NCBI GenBank assembly: GCA_016711435.1
Contig: JADJSY010000007.1
Coordinates: forward strand, 62,001 to 126,000
Direction of reading: 5' to 3'
DNA length: 64,000 bases
DNA from: Lewinellaceae bacterium
GTDB taxonomy: Bacteria; Bacteroidota; Bacteroidia; Chitinophagales; Saprospiraceae
Under the pieces are notes generated by a model that saw only the letters and a list, made by a program, of their open reading frames with translations, did no database searches and was not told the DNA's origin. Positions 54,051-62,503 of this stretch are shown piece after piece. The position numbers and the translations under genes were made by a program. Every line of letters begins with the position of its first letter. Within the stretch, counting starts at the first letter, position 1.

Positions 54051-56729
54051 ATGAAAGTTCACTTTATCCTGCGTTATCACACCCGCATAGGCGAAAATTG
54101 TCTCATCAGTTTCGGTCAGGAATCGCCACAGTTGCTTACTTATCTGAATGAAGACCTCTGGCACGGGGTCTTTGAAATAGATACAAAAAAATACCCGACC
54201 CTTTTTTACCAGTACCATTTCCAGGCGAAAAACGGCGCACTGACAAGCGAATGGGAAACGGAACGGCTACTCGACCTGTCCGACAAAACGATGGATTACC
54301 AGGAGGTAATCGACCACTGGAATCCGGCAGGAGCGATCGAAAACACGTTTCTGACGCAACCTTTCCAGAATATTTTCAACCCTGCGACTGCCGCCGCTCC
54401 GACGCCGGTCGGCAAACAAACCTTCTCCCACGTATTTAAAGTAAAAGCGCCGCTGGTGCAGGCCGGTCAGTCTGTTTGCCTGCTGGGGCATGGCGCCGCA
54501 CTCCGGGCCTGGGATACCGCTGCGCCCCTGGTACTGAAAAGGGACGGCAACTGGTGGACGATCCGCCTGGATCTCACACAGGAGGATTTTCCGTTGGGAT
54601 ATAAATACGGCATCTGGGATCATACCGGCAACCGCTTTTTGGGCTTTGAAACAGGCAACAACCGAACCCTATACGCGCCTTCCGCAGGACAGAAAAAACA
54701 CCTCATTACTTTACACGACGGGTTTATGCGTATGCCCAACAATACCTGGAAAGGCGCGGGCGTGGCCATCCCGGTGTTCAGCCTGCGCAGCAAAAAAAGT
54801 TGGGGTGTCGGCGAGTTTACCGATTTGCCCTTGCTGGCAGACTGGGCGAAATCAGTCGGCCTGAAAATGATCCAGTTATTGCCCATCAACGATACGACCG
54901 CGACGCATACCTGGACGGATTCTTACCCGTATTCCGCCATTTCCGCTTTTGCCCTGCACCCGATTTTCCTGAATGTGGAACAATTGGCCGGCAAAAAACA
55001 CGCCGCCCTGCTGAAACCTTATTTAAAACAGCAAAAAGCCCTGAATGCCCTGGAAGCCGTTGATTATGAAGCGGTTCTACAAATGAAATGGGATATTATC
55101 CGGCAGTTGTACGACCTGCTGAAAGCGGACTGGCTGAAAGACAAGGATTATGCCGCCTATTATGCCGCCAACAAGGACTGGCTGGCCCCGTACGCCGCTT
55201 TCTGCCGGCTGCGCGACGTGAACGGCACCGCCGATTTCAACCGGTGGTCATCGCATTCGGTGTACAACGCCAAAGCCGTCGAAAAACTCCTGGCGCCCGG
55301 TTCCGAACAGTCCGACCAGATCGGGCTGCACCTTTTTGTACAGTGGCAACTCCACCTGCAACTGAAAGCCGCTACCGACTACTGCCATCAAAAAGGATTG
55401 GCTGTGAAAGGCGATATTCCCATCGGCATTTACCGCCACAGCTGCGATGCCTGGATGGCGCCCGATCTGTACAACATGGATCAGCAGGCCGGCGCACCGC
55501 CCGACGATTTTGCGGAAAAAGGCCAGAACTGGGGTTTCCCGACCTACAACTGGGAGCGCATGAAAAACGACGGCTTCGCCTGGTGGAAACAACGTTTCGA
55601 ACAAATGAGCCTCTATTTCGATGCTTTCCGCATCGACCATATTCTCGGCTTTTTCCGTATCTGGAGCATTCCGGTGGATGCGGTGGAAGGTATTCTGGGA
55701 CAGTTTGTACCCGCTATTCCGGTGACGGAGCAGGAACTGCGCGAAGCGGGCATCGGCTTCAGTTACGAGCGCTTCTGCAAACCCTTTATCAACGAAAAAA
55801 TACTGCTCGATACGTTTGGCGCGGACGCCCACTGGGTAGCGGAAAATTGCTTAGAAGCCGTAAAAGGCGGTTTCGCTCTGCGCCCGGCTTTCGATACCCA
55901 GCGCAAAGTGGAACAGTATTTTGAAACACAAAAGCCGGACGAGCGCAACCAACGACTCCGCGACGGCTTGTTTTCGCTGATTTCAAATGTCATTATGTTG
56001 AACGATGCAGATGCCCAAACCGGCAACTGGAAAGGCGCTTTCCGATTCGGCATCGAAAAAACAACGTCATTTCAATACCTGCCCGAAGAAATAAAAGGGC
56101 CGCTCAAAGACTTGTATGTCAACTATTTCTTCCGCCGGCAAGACGATTTCTGGCAAATACAGGCTATGGAAAAACTCCCCGCCCTCAAACGCAGCACCAA
56201 CATGCTGATCTGCGGGGAAGACCTGGGTATGGTACCGAGTTGTGTGCCTGATGTAATGGAAGAACTGGGAATTCTGAGCCTCGAAATCCAACGGATGCCG
56301 AAAGCCTCCGGCGCTGCCTTTTTTCACCCCAAAGACGCCCCCTACCGATCGGTGGTGACGCCTTCGACGCACGATATGAGTACCCTGCGCGGCTGGTGGG
56401 AAGAAGACCGCAACCTGTCGCAGCGCTTTTTTAATGAAATACTCGGCTACCAGGGTACAGCGCCTTATTTCTGCGAACCCTGGGTCAATCGCTCCATTAT
56501 TCTCCAGCATTTTAATTCGCCGGCCATGTGGAGTATTTTCCAGTTGCAGGACCTCCTGGGCAGCGATGAAAAACTGCGCCGGGAAAATCCGCACGACGAA
56601 CGGATCAATATTCCCGCCATCGCCAAACACTACTGGCGCTACCGCATGCATTTCGGCCTCGAGGATTTGATGGCGGCTGAAAGGTTTAATGCGGATTTGA
56701 GGAAGATGGTCACCGAAAGTGGACGGTAG
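54051..56729 (+). CDS. malQ: 4-alpha-glucanotransferase with N-terminal CBM20 domains (DPE2-like)
   Basis: 892 residues from MKVHFILRYHTRIGEN. Two CBM20 starch-binding domains lie in tandem (about 1-105 and 125-235, with LWHGVFEIDTKKYPTLFYQY and FPLGYKYGIWDHTGNRFLGF). The GH77 barrel (about 255-890) has SPYSAISAFALHPI-type segments, the nucleophile Asp in FRIDHILGFFRI, Glu in LICGEDLGMVPSCV, and Asp in THDMSTLRGWW. This is the DPE2-type layout; DPE2 of plants moves glucose from maltose to polysaccharides. It is intact and ends 110 bp before the FGE-type genes. It would act in cytoplasmic glycogen or maltose turnover. Confidence 0.9.
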   Translation: MKVHFILRYHTRIGENCLISFGQESPQLLTYLNEDLWHGVFEIDTKKYPTLFYQYHFQAKNGALTSEWETERLLDLSDKTMDYQEVIDHWNPAGAIENTFLTQPFQNIFNPATAAAPTPVGKQTFSHVFKVKAPLVQAGQSVCLLGHGAALRAWDTAAPLVLKRDGNWWTIRLDLTQEDFPLGYKYGIWDHTGNRFLGFETGNNRTLYAPSAGQKKHLITLHDGFMRMPNNTWKGAGVAIPVFSLRSKKSWGVGEFTDLPLLADWAKSVGLKMIQLLPINDTTATHTWTDSYPYSAISAFALHPIFLNVEQLAGKKHAALLKPYLKQQKALNALEAVDYEAVLQMKWDIIRQLYDLLKADWLKDKDYAAYYAANKDWLAPYAAFCRLRDVNGTADFNRWSSHSVYNAKAVEKLLAPGSEQSDQIGLHLFVQWQLHLQLKAATDYCHQKGLAVKGDIPIGIYRHSCDAWMAPDLYNMDQQAGAPPDDFAEKGQNWGFPTYNWERMKNDGFAWWKQRFEQMSLYFDAFRIDHILGFFRIWSIPVDAVEGILGQFVPAIPVTEQELREAGIGFSYERFCKPFINEKILLDTFGADAHWVAENCLEAVKGGFALRPAFDTQRKVEQYFETQKPDERNQRLRDGLFSLISNVIMLNDADAQTGNWKGAFRFGIEKTTSFQYLPEEIKGPLKDLYVNYFFRRQDDFWQIQAMEKLPALKRSTNMLICGEDLGMVPSCVPDVMEELGILSLEIQRMPKASGAAFFHPKDAPYRSVVTPSTHDMSTLRGWWEEDRNLSQRFFNEILGYQGTAPYFCEPWVNRSIILQHFNSPAMWSIFQLQDLLGSDEKLRRENPHDERINIPAIAKHYWRYRMHFGLEDLMAAERFNADLRKMVTESGR

Positions 56730-56732
56730 AAA

Positions 56733-56766
56733 GTGCGAAGTCGGCAGTGCGAAGTCCGAAGTCGTG
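56733..56766. repeat. GTGCGAAGTC array
   Basis: GTGCGAAGTCGGC, AGTGCGAAGTCC, GAAGTCGTGG. The same words as in the elements at 7064-7119 and 18921-19075. It lies between malQ and the first FGE-type gene. Confidence 0.6.
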
Positions 56767-56800
56767 GTAACCTTTGGCGGCCCCGACCTCTAAAAACTGC

Positions 56801-56832
56801 TACTTTTCCGCCACAAAACCTGCTCCAATCCT
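56801..56832 (+). promoter_or_regulatory. 32-bp leader block conserved before FGE copies A and B
   Basis: TACTTTTCCGCCACAAAACC followed by TGCTCCAATCCT occurs here and, identically, at 57892-57923, in both cases shortly before an FGE-type start codon. TACTTTTC is one base away from the -7 consensus. Either the block is the shared promoter, or it was carried along in the duplication that made the two genes. Confidence 0.5.
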
Positions 56833-56838
56833 AGAAAA

Positions 56839-57583
56839 ATGAAAAACCACCCGCAACACCTGCCCGATCTCCCCGAACCCTTCCACATGATCGCCGTGCA
56901 AGGCGGCCCGTTCGATATGGGCGGAGAAAGTTGGTCAGAAAGTTCTTTGCCCGTTCACCCGGTCGAAGTAGACGACTTTTGGATCGGACAATACCCGGTC
57001 ACCCAGGCGCTGTGGACTGCCGTGATGGGCGAGGGAAACAATCCTTCCTATTTCAAAGGCTTAACCCGGCCGGTGGAAACCGTTTCCTGGGATTTGATCG
57101 ACCAGGAATTTTTACCCCAACTGAATAAAACAACCGAAAACGCTCGCCCGCCCGGTACCGCATACCGCCTGCCCACCGAGGCAGAGTGGGAATATGCGGC
57201 ACGCGGCGGCAAACATTGGAAAGAAAAAGCATACCTGTTTTCAGGCAGCGAGATATTAGACGAAGTGGGCTGGTACGAGGAAAACAGCCACGGCGAAACC
57301 AAACCCGTCGGCCTGAAACTTCCCAACGAACTGGGCTTATACGATATGAGCGGCAACGTATGGGAATGGTGCGCAGACTGGTATGGGAGCGATTATTATC
57401 AAAAATGTTTGGACAAAGGCCGGTGAAAAACCCGAAAGGCCCGGAAAAGGGCGCGTACCGCGTGCTTCGCGGCGGCAGTTGGCGCACGCGCAGCTCTGCC
57501 GCCCTACGGGCCGCAGCGACACGCCGGCGACCGCGCACCACCATATCGGCTTCCGCCTCGTCTTGTCTGCCCTTCCAGTTTAG
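56839..57583 (+). CDS. FGE-sulfatase-fold (C-type lectin-like) protein, copy A, frameshifted, with DGR-type variable 3' end
   Basis: The first 195 residues read in frame: AVQGGPFDMGGESW, PVEVDDFWIGQYPVTQALWT, PVETVSWDLIDQEFLPQLNK, YRLPTEAEWEYAARGG, KPVGLKLPNELGLYDMSGNV, WEWCADWYGSDYY. This is the formylglycine-generating-enzyme fold, without its second catalytic Cys. A stop follows CLDKGR at 57426; one base later the frame VKNPKGPEKGAYRVLRGGSW continues, and a further 7-nt shortfall within 57483-57542 puts the final IGFRLVLSALPV in a third frame. The variable section (57453-57544) is compared with copies B and C in the findings. The following 138 nt are identical to those behind copy C. Confidence 0.7.
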
Positions 57584-57680
57584 TTGGCTTGTACCTGCCG
57601 GACACCTGTGAGCACAGCCTTTTGCGCCTGCGACCGAGCGAGGCGAGCGAGGGACGAGCGAAGGCCGCGTGGGGAGGGGG
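57543..57680 (+). repeat. 138-nt direct repeat, copy behind FGE copy A
   Basis: Identical base for base to 62157-62294. It starts at the last codons of the variable gene (ATATCGGCTTCCGCC) and runs through the stop and a GC-rich, purine-biased stretch ending GCGTGGGGAGGGGG. Copy B keeps only the first ~55 nt with three changes (58637-58693). Confidence 0.9.
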
Positions 57681-57929
57681 CGGGAAAGGAAAGGCAGGGG
57701 AAGGGGTGGGTGCCGCTTCGCGATGTCCTCCGGTACGCTAAACGCCGGCCCCCTGTGGGGGTAGGCTCCGTTTGCCTTAAGGATTCCTGTGGCAAAATTA
57801 CTTCCAAAGCCAGGGGGGGGCGAAAACCCCCTTTGGAGGGATGCGCAGGAGGACAAACGAGCGAACTCTGCTACCAATCCCGAAAAAGCCCTACTTTTCC
57901 GCCACAAAACCTGCTCCAATCCTCAAACA

Positions 57930-58677
57930 ATGGAAAACCACCTGCAACATCTTCCGGGACGCTCTGAACCTTTTACCATGATCGCCGTGCAAGGTGGTAG
58001 GTTCGATATGGGCGGTGAAAGTTGGAACACAGATTCTTTGCCCGTTCACCCGGTCGAAGTAGACGAATTTTGGATGGGCAATACCCGGTCACCCAGGCGC
58101 TGTGGACTGCCGTAATGGGAGATGGAGACAATCCATCCCAATTCAAAGGCCCAAACCGGCCCGTGGAAACGGTTTCCTGGGATATGATCGATCAGGAGTT
58201 TTTACCCCAATTGAATAAAATAACACTCAATAGCCGCTCGCCAGGTACAGTATACCGCTTACCCACCGAGGCAGAGTGGGAATACGCGGCACGTGGCGGC
58301 AAACACTGGAAAGAAAAACCATACCTGTTTTCAGGTAGCGAGATATTGGACGAAGTAGGCTGGTACGAGCAAAACAGCCACGACGAAACCAAACCGGTCG
58401 GCCTGAAACTTCCCAATGAACTGGGCCTGTTCGATATGAGCGGCAATGTCTGGGAATGGTGCGCAGACTGGTATGACAGCGATTATTATCAAAAATGTCT
58501 GGACAAAGGTTGGTGAAAAATCCGAAAGGCCGGAAAGGGTTCGTTCCGCGTGAATCGCGGCGGCAGTTGGATCTACGACGCGCAGGACTGCCGCACTTAC
58601 CCGCCTCAGCTACATGCAGGCGAGCCGCTGCGAGCGATATCGGCTTCCGCCTCGTCTTGTCTACCCTTCCAGTTTAG
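57930..58677 (+). CDS. FGE-sulfatase-fold protein, copy B, frameshifted, with variable 3' end
   Basis: The start (MENHLQHLPGRSEPFTMIAV) follows a 32-bp leader identical to that of copy A. Frame 1 is lost after DEFWMG near 58076 (one base short relative to copy A). Frame 2 continues from about 58080 (PVTQALWTAVMGDGDNPSQF) to CLDKGW and a stop at 58516. The rest (VKNPKG, then RVNRGGSW, then IGFRLVLSTLPV ending at 58677) needs further shifts. The variable stretch reads WIYDAQDCRTY. Most of the gene is 80-90% like copy A in the conserved part, by eye, so a tandem duplication is clear. Several shifts mean it is a pseudogene or badly sequenced. Confidence 0.65.
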
Positions 58678-58785
58678 GAGGCTTGTACCTGCCCATTTTC
58701 ACAACCGCCTGATAATTAACCCTGAATACCTAACTTTGCCTGAAGCAAATTCCAATATCCACTTCCTCTTAATTCTTCGCATCCC

Positions 58786-61342
58786 ATGTTCCAAACGATC
58801 CAAGACTTGGTGAAAACGCTTCCGAAGCCACTGGAACGACAACAAAGCCTTGCGCGAAGTGCGATTTGCGGTTCCTTTGCCGAAACTTAGGCTGTTGTAC
58901 CTGAGCCGCTGCGCACTGACAACAATTGAAATACCTGCGGGCTGCTCAGCCCTGAAGCAAGTCTATGCGCAAGGCAATCAACTCACGTCGTTTGTTTTTA
59001 AAGGGGATTGCCCGGAATTGGAGTTGTTGGATGCGAGTAACAATCAAATGAGCGATTTCAGATTACCTGCCGGTTTTCATAAACTGGCGTATATGTATTT
59101 GAATGACAACCAGTTACGGCACTTGTATTTTGAAGCGGCCTTGCCGGAGTTGAATATTTTGCACCTGCGCAACAACCAACTGAATGAGGTGCCGCTACTT
59201 TTAGTGGAATCTGAAAAAATGGAGGCGCTGTATTTGCATGGCAATCCCTTGGAGGGCATGGATAAAAACGTGCTGGAAGAAGGTGAAAGAGCCAGTTCCT
59301 GGGAAGGTGTACGCAATTACCTGTTGTCTCTTGAAGATGGTACGGAAGAATACGATCAGGTTAAATTGATCGTACTGGGCAACAGCACGGCGGGTAAATC
59401 TTCGCTGGTGTATTTCCTCAAAGACGGCGAGTATGAATATAACAGGAACAGCACACATGGCATGGTGCCTGTGCTGTGGGAAATAGAAGATCATTTAAAA
59501 GTTGCTGTCTGGGATTTCGGAGGACAGGAATATTACCACAATATCCACCACCTGTTTTTTACCAATAAAACACTGTATGCTGTTTTATTCGAGGAAAAAA
59601 CAAACTGTCAGGGTGTTTTGCCTACTCGTATTCAGGTTTATGATCAGGGAGAGAAGGTGCCGGTAACGGAAAACCTGGAGCACTTCCCTTACGATTACTG
59701 GCTCGATAACATCCGCTATCAACTGCGTACGGATGCGGGAACAGAACAAATGCCCGACTGTTTTTTGATCCAGAATAAGATTGAACTCGCACAGCAGGCT
59801 CCTGATAAAGCGGCAGACTATCACCTGAGTGTGGAAAAAACTTTTGAAAAAAATGAGGACTATTCCTTTGCTTTTGAGGACTTTAAGCGGCGCTTAGTCA
59901 AAAAACTCAGGGAAATAAAAGGCGCTACACCAGTCAGTAAAAAATGGATTCTTATTAAAGTAAAAATCCAGGAAGAAGCCCAGGCAGGCAGACCCTGGCT
60001 GGAGAAAACGGAATACGAGGCGCTGGCAGAAAAAATTAAACACGGCATCAACGATCTGCATGGAAACCAGCAGGAAAGCGAATTGGATACACTTACCAAA
60101 ACGCTGCATCGCGCAGGAATTATTCTGTACTATCCCGCTATCGAGGCCATCAGGGATAAAATTTTTATCAATCCCGAATGGCTGACGGACAGCATTTATC
60201 GTGTGCTGGATTACAAAGTACAGCGCGAAAAAGGCCGGTTTACTTCCGCGCATGTCGAAGAAGTCATTGCTGAAAAACATATCAACGGCAAACATATCAA
60301 AGGCGTAGGATTGTCGGCAACGGAAATTATTGCCCTGATGCAGGGCTTCGATTTGATTTTTGAAGTCAATCCGGCACTGAATAAAACAACCGAAACGGTT
60401 TATATCGCGCCACAGTATTTACCTGTCGACTGCCCGGAGCCGGGGCGCATCGCTTCGTTGAAAGAGGATGTCTGGCAGGGCGCACCGCCGACTTTTAGTT
60501 TGCAGTACCCTTCTTTCATGCCAAAAAGCGCCATGCCGCGATTTATTTCCCGGCGTGGCAATTTCGCCCGGAACCCCTGCTGGAAATACGGTATCCAATT
60601 CGTTCTGGAAGCCACGGAGATACTCGTTGAATGCGATTTTAACCGGCGGTTGATACACATCTGGATAGACGACAAGCCGAAGAAAAAAGAACTGTCCAAA
60701 CAGATTTTTGATGATTTTCAGGCGATCAATGACAAAAATCCCGATATCCTGATTTCCAAAAATCAACAGGATTGGCTCAAAATCGGAAAACTCCTACACC
60801 ATAACCTGGAAAATAAACGTATCGAAGCAGAAAACGGAACATGGCTTGCCATCGACGATTTTTCTGAATTTTTGGATCACGATGCTCAACGGATTACCCA
60901 GCCCATGAAAAAGATATTTATATCCTATTCCAAAAATGACCTGTCTCATTTAAAAGAATTGGAAAAGCACCTCTCTGTTTGGGAACGCGGCGGTCTCATA
61001 TCAGTCTGGAACGATCAGGAACTGGTACCCGGTGAAAAATGGGATGGTAAAATAAGGTCGGAACTGGAAGAAGCGGACATCATTTTATTCCTGGTCAGTG
61101 CCGACTTTTTAGCCACGGATTATATCTTCGACGTAGAGATCAAAAGAGCCATCGAGCGCGACAACGACCCCAACGATGACGTTGCAGTCGTACCTATAAT
61201 AGTCCGAAACTGCTTGTGGGAAGACACGCCGCTCGCTGCCTACAACACCGCACCCAAAAAAGCCCTGATCATCAGCAACCAGCAAAACATCGACGACGCC
61301 TGGACGGCCACTGTGAAGGATTTGAAAAAGATCATTTTTTAA
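58786..61342 (+). CDS. LRR-ROC-COR-TIR protein (Roco-type GTPase with TIR effector domain)
   Basis: About 850 residues. Numbering from the 58850 in-frame start: leucine-rich repeats (about 10-140: LRLLYLSRCALTTIEIPA, LELLDASNNQMSDFRLPA, LNILHLRNNQLNEVPLLL), then a ROC GTPase domain with P-loop GNSTAGKSS (177-185) and DFGGQEYYH (222-230). A COR-type region (about 385-660) follows. The C-terminal 145 residues (686-830) form a TIR domain (KKIFISYSKNDLSHLKEL) with the NADase Glu in FDVEIKRA (about 763). ATG 58786 (MFQTIQDLVKT) is the likely true start, with one frameshift near 58810-58830. TIR domains of this type cleave NAD+ and act in abortive immunity. FGE copy C follows by 6 bp. Confidence 0.85.
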
Positions 61343-61348
61343 ATCTGT

Positions 61349-62197
61349 ATGATGATGTCCGGCGTCCATCTTAAGCCACATACACAAACCCTCCCCAACG
61401 GCTTCTCCTTCGATCTCCTCCCCGTCGAAGCAGGCTCGTTTATGATGGGTAATGACGACGAGGATGCCTACGGCGACGAAAAACATATCCATCGCGTCAG
61501 CATCGGCTACAAGTTCCATATCGGCAAATACCCCGTCACCCAGGATCTTTGGAAAGCCGTGCTGCCCGGCGAAAATCCCTCTTATTTCAAAGGCGAGCGC
61601 CGACCGGTAGAACAGGTGAGTTGGTTCGATGCGGCCGTATTTTGCAACGCCCTTAACGAGATGTGCGGCTATCCGCTCTGTTATTTCAGCGACCCGGCTT
61701 TCCAGCAACCCTACGGAAAAACGACAGCCGGATATGTACTGCCCAACGACGGCCCCGTGTATCATAAACCCGGCACGCCCGGCTACCGCCTGCCCACCGA
61801 GGCCGAATGGGAATACGCCGCGCGGGGTGGGGCCACAGACCAGCCGACCAAATATGCAGGCAGCAACCGCTTAGACGAAGTGGGCTGGTACGGAGAAAAC
61901 AGCCACGGCGAAACCAAACCCGTCGGCCTGAAACTTCCCAACGCACTGGGCATTTGCGATATGAGCGGCAACGTCTGGGAATGGTGCGAAGACCAATGGC
62001 ACGACACGTATGAAGGTGCGCCGGACAACGGCTCTGCCTGGGTGGACCAGGAGCAGGTCACGTACCGCGTGATTCGCGGCGGCAGTTGGATCAACTACGC
62101 GCAGTACTGCCGCACTACGCACCGCAACAACGGCACGCCGGCGTACCGCGGCAACAATATCGGCTTCCGCCTCGTCTTGTCTGCCCTTCCAGTTTAG
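61349..62197 (+). CDS. FGE-sulfatase-fold protein, copy C, intact, with DGR-type variable 3' end
   Basis: 282 residues, the only intact copy. Fold marks: LPVEAGSFMMGNDDE, FHIGKYPVTQDLWKAVLPGE, RRPVEQVSWFDAAVFCNALN, YRLPTEAEWEYAARGG, GLKLPNALGICDMSGNVWEW. The final part TYRVIRGGSWINYAQYCRTT and HRNNGTPAYRGNNIGFRLV (residues 238-277) has the pattern of DGR variable proteins: RGGSW, Asn/Tyr/Asp/Ile positions from AAC-type codons, NN-x-GFR end. It has one Cys where FGE enzymes need two, so catalysis is unlikely and ligand binding through the lectin-like fold is more likely. It begins 6 bp after the TIR-Roco stop and is surely co-transcribed. Confidence 0.85.
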   Translation: MMMSGVHLKPHTQTLPNGFSFDLLPVEAGSFMMGNDDEDAYGDEKHIHRVSIGYKFHIGKYPVTQDLWKAVLPGENPSYFKGERRPVEQVSWFDAAVFCNALNEMCGYPLCYFSDPAFQQPYGKTTAGYVLPNDGPVYHKPGTPGYRLPTEAEWEYAARGGATDQPTKYAGSNRLDEVGWYGENSHGETKPVGLKLPNALGICDMSGNVWEWCEDQWHDTYEGAPDNGSAWVDQEQVTYRVIRGGSWINYAQYCRTTHRNNGTPAYRGNNIGFRLVLSALPV

Positions 62198-62294
62198 TTG
62201 GCTTGTACCTGCCGGACACCTGTGAGCACAGCCTTTTGCGCCTGCGACCGAGCGAGGCGAGCGAGGGACGAGCGAAGGCCGCGTGGGGAGGGGG
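62157..62294 (+). repeat. 138-nt direct repeat, copy behind FGE copy C
   Basis: Identical to 57543-57680. After position 62294 the two loci diverge. The remaining gap to 62503 shows no gene; it ends with sequence of ordinary composition before the stop of the minus-strand gene at 62504. Confidence 0.9.
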
Positions 62295-62503
62295 GCAAAT
62301 TCCCTCTTTGCGATGTACTCCTTTAGGGGTCGGGGCTGATCCACGGCGAGTTCTCCGACCCAAACAGATGATCTCCTGATTTTCAAAAGTACGCAGCGTC
62401 AACTAATAACGCAAGTTGTGACCTGCTTGGTTTTCCCTGGAAAAACCAGATTAATTGGCAGAATAACAACTACCGTTACCCGTCAACCGTAACAAAGCAG
62501 CCG

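Noticed and set aside
56801..62503. Search for a DGR template repeat and reverse transcriptase in this window
   Set aside because: No other stretch with the RGGSW-coding block and AAC-rich codons, and no YxDD-containing protein, was found; these must be elsewhere or absent.
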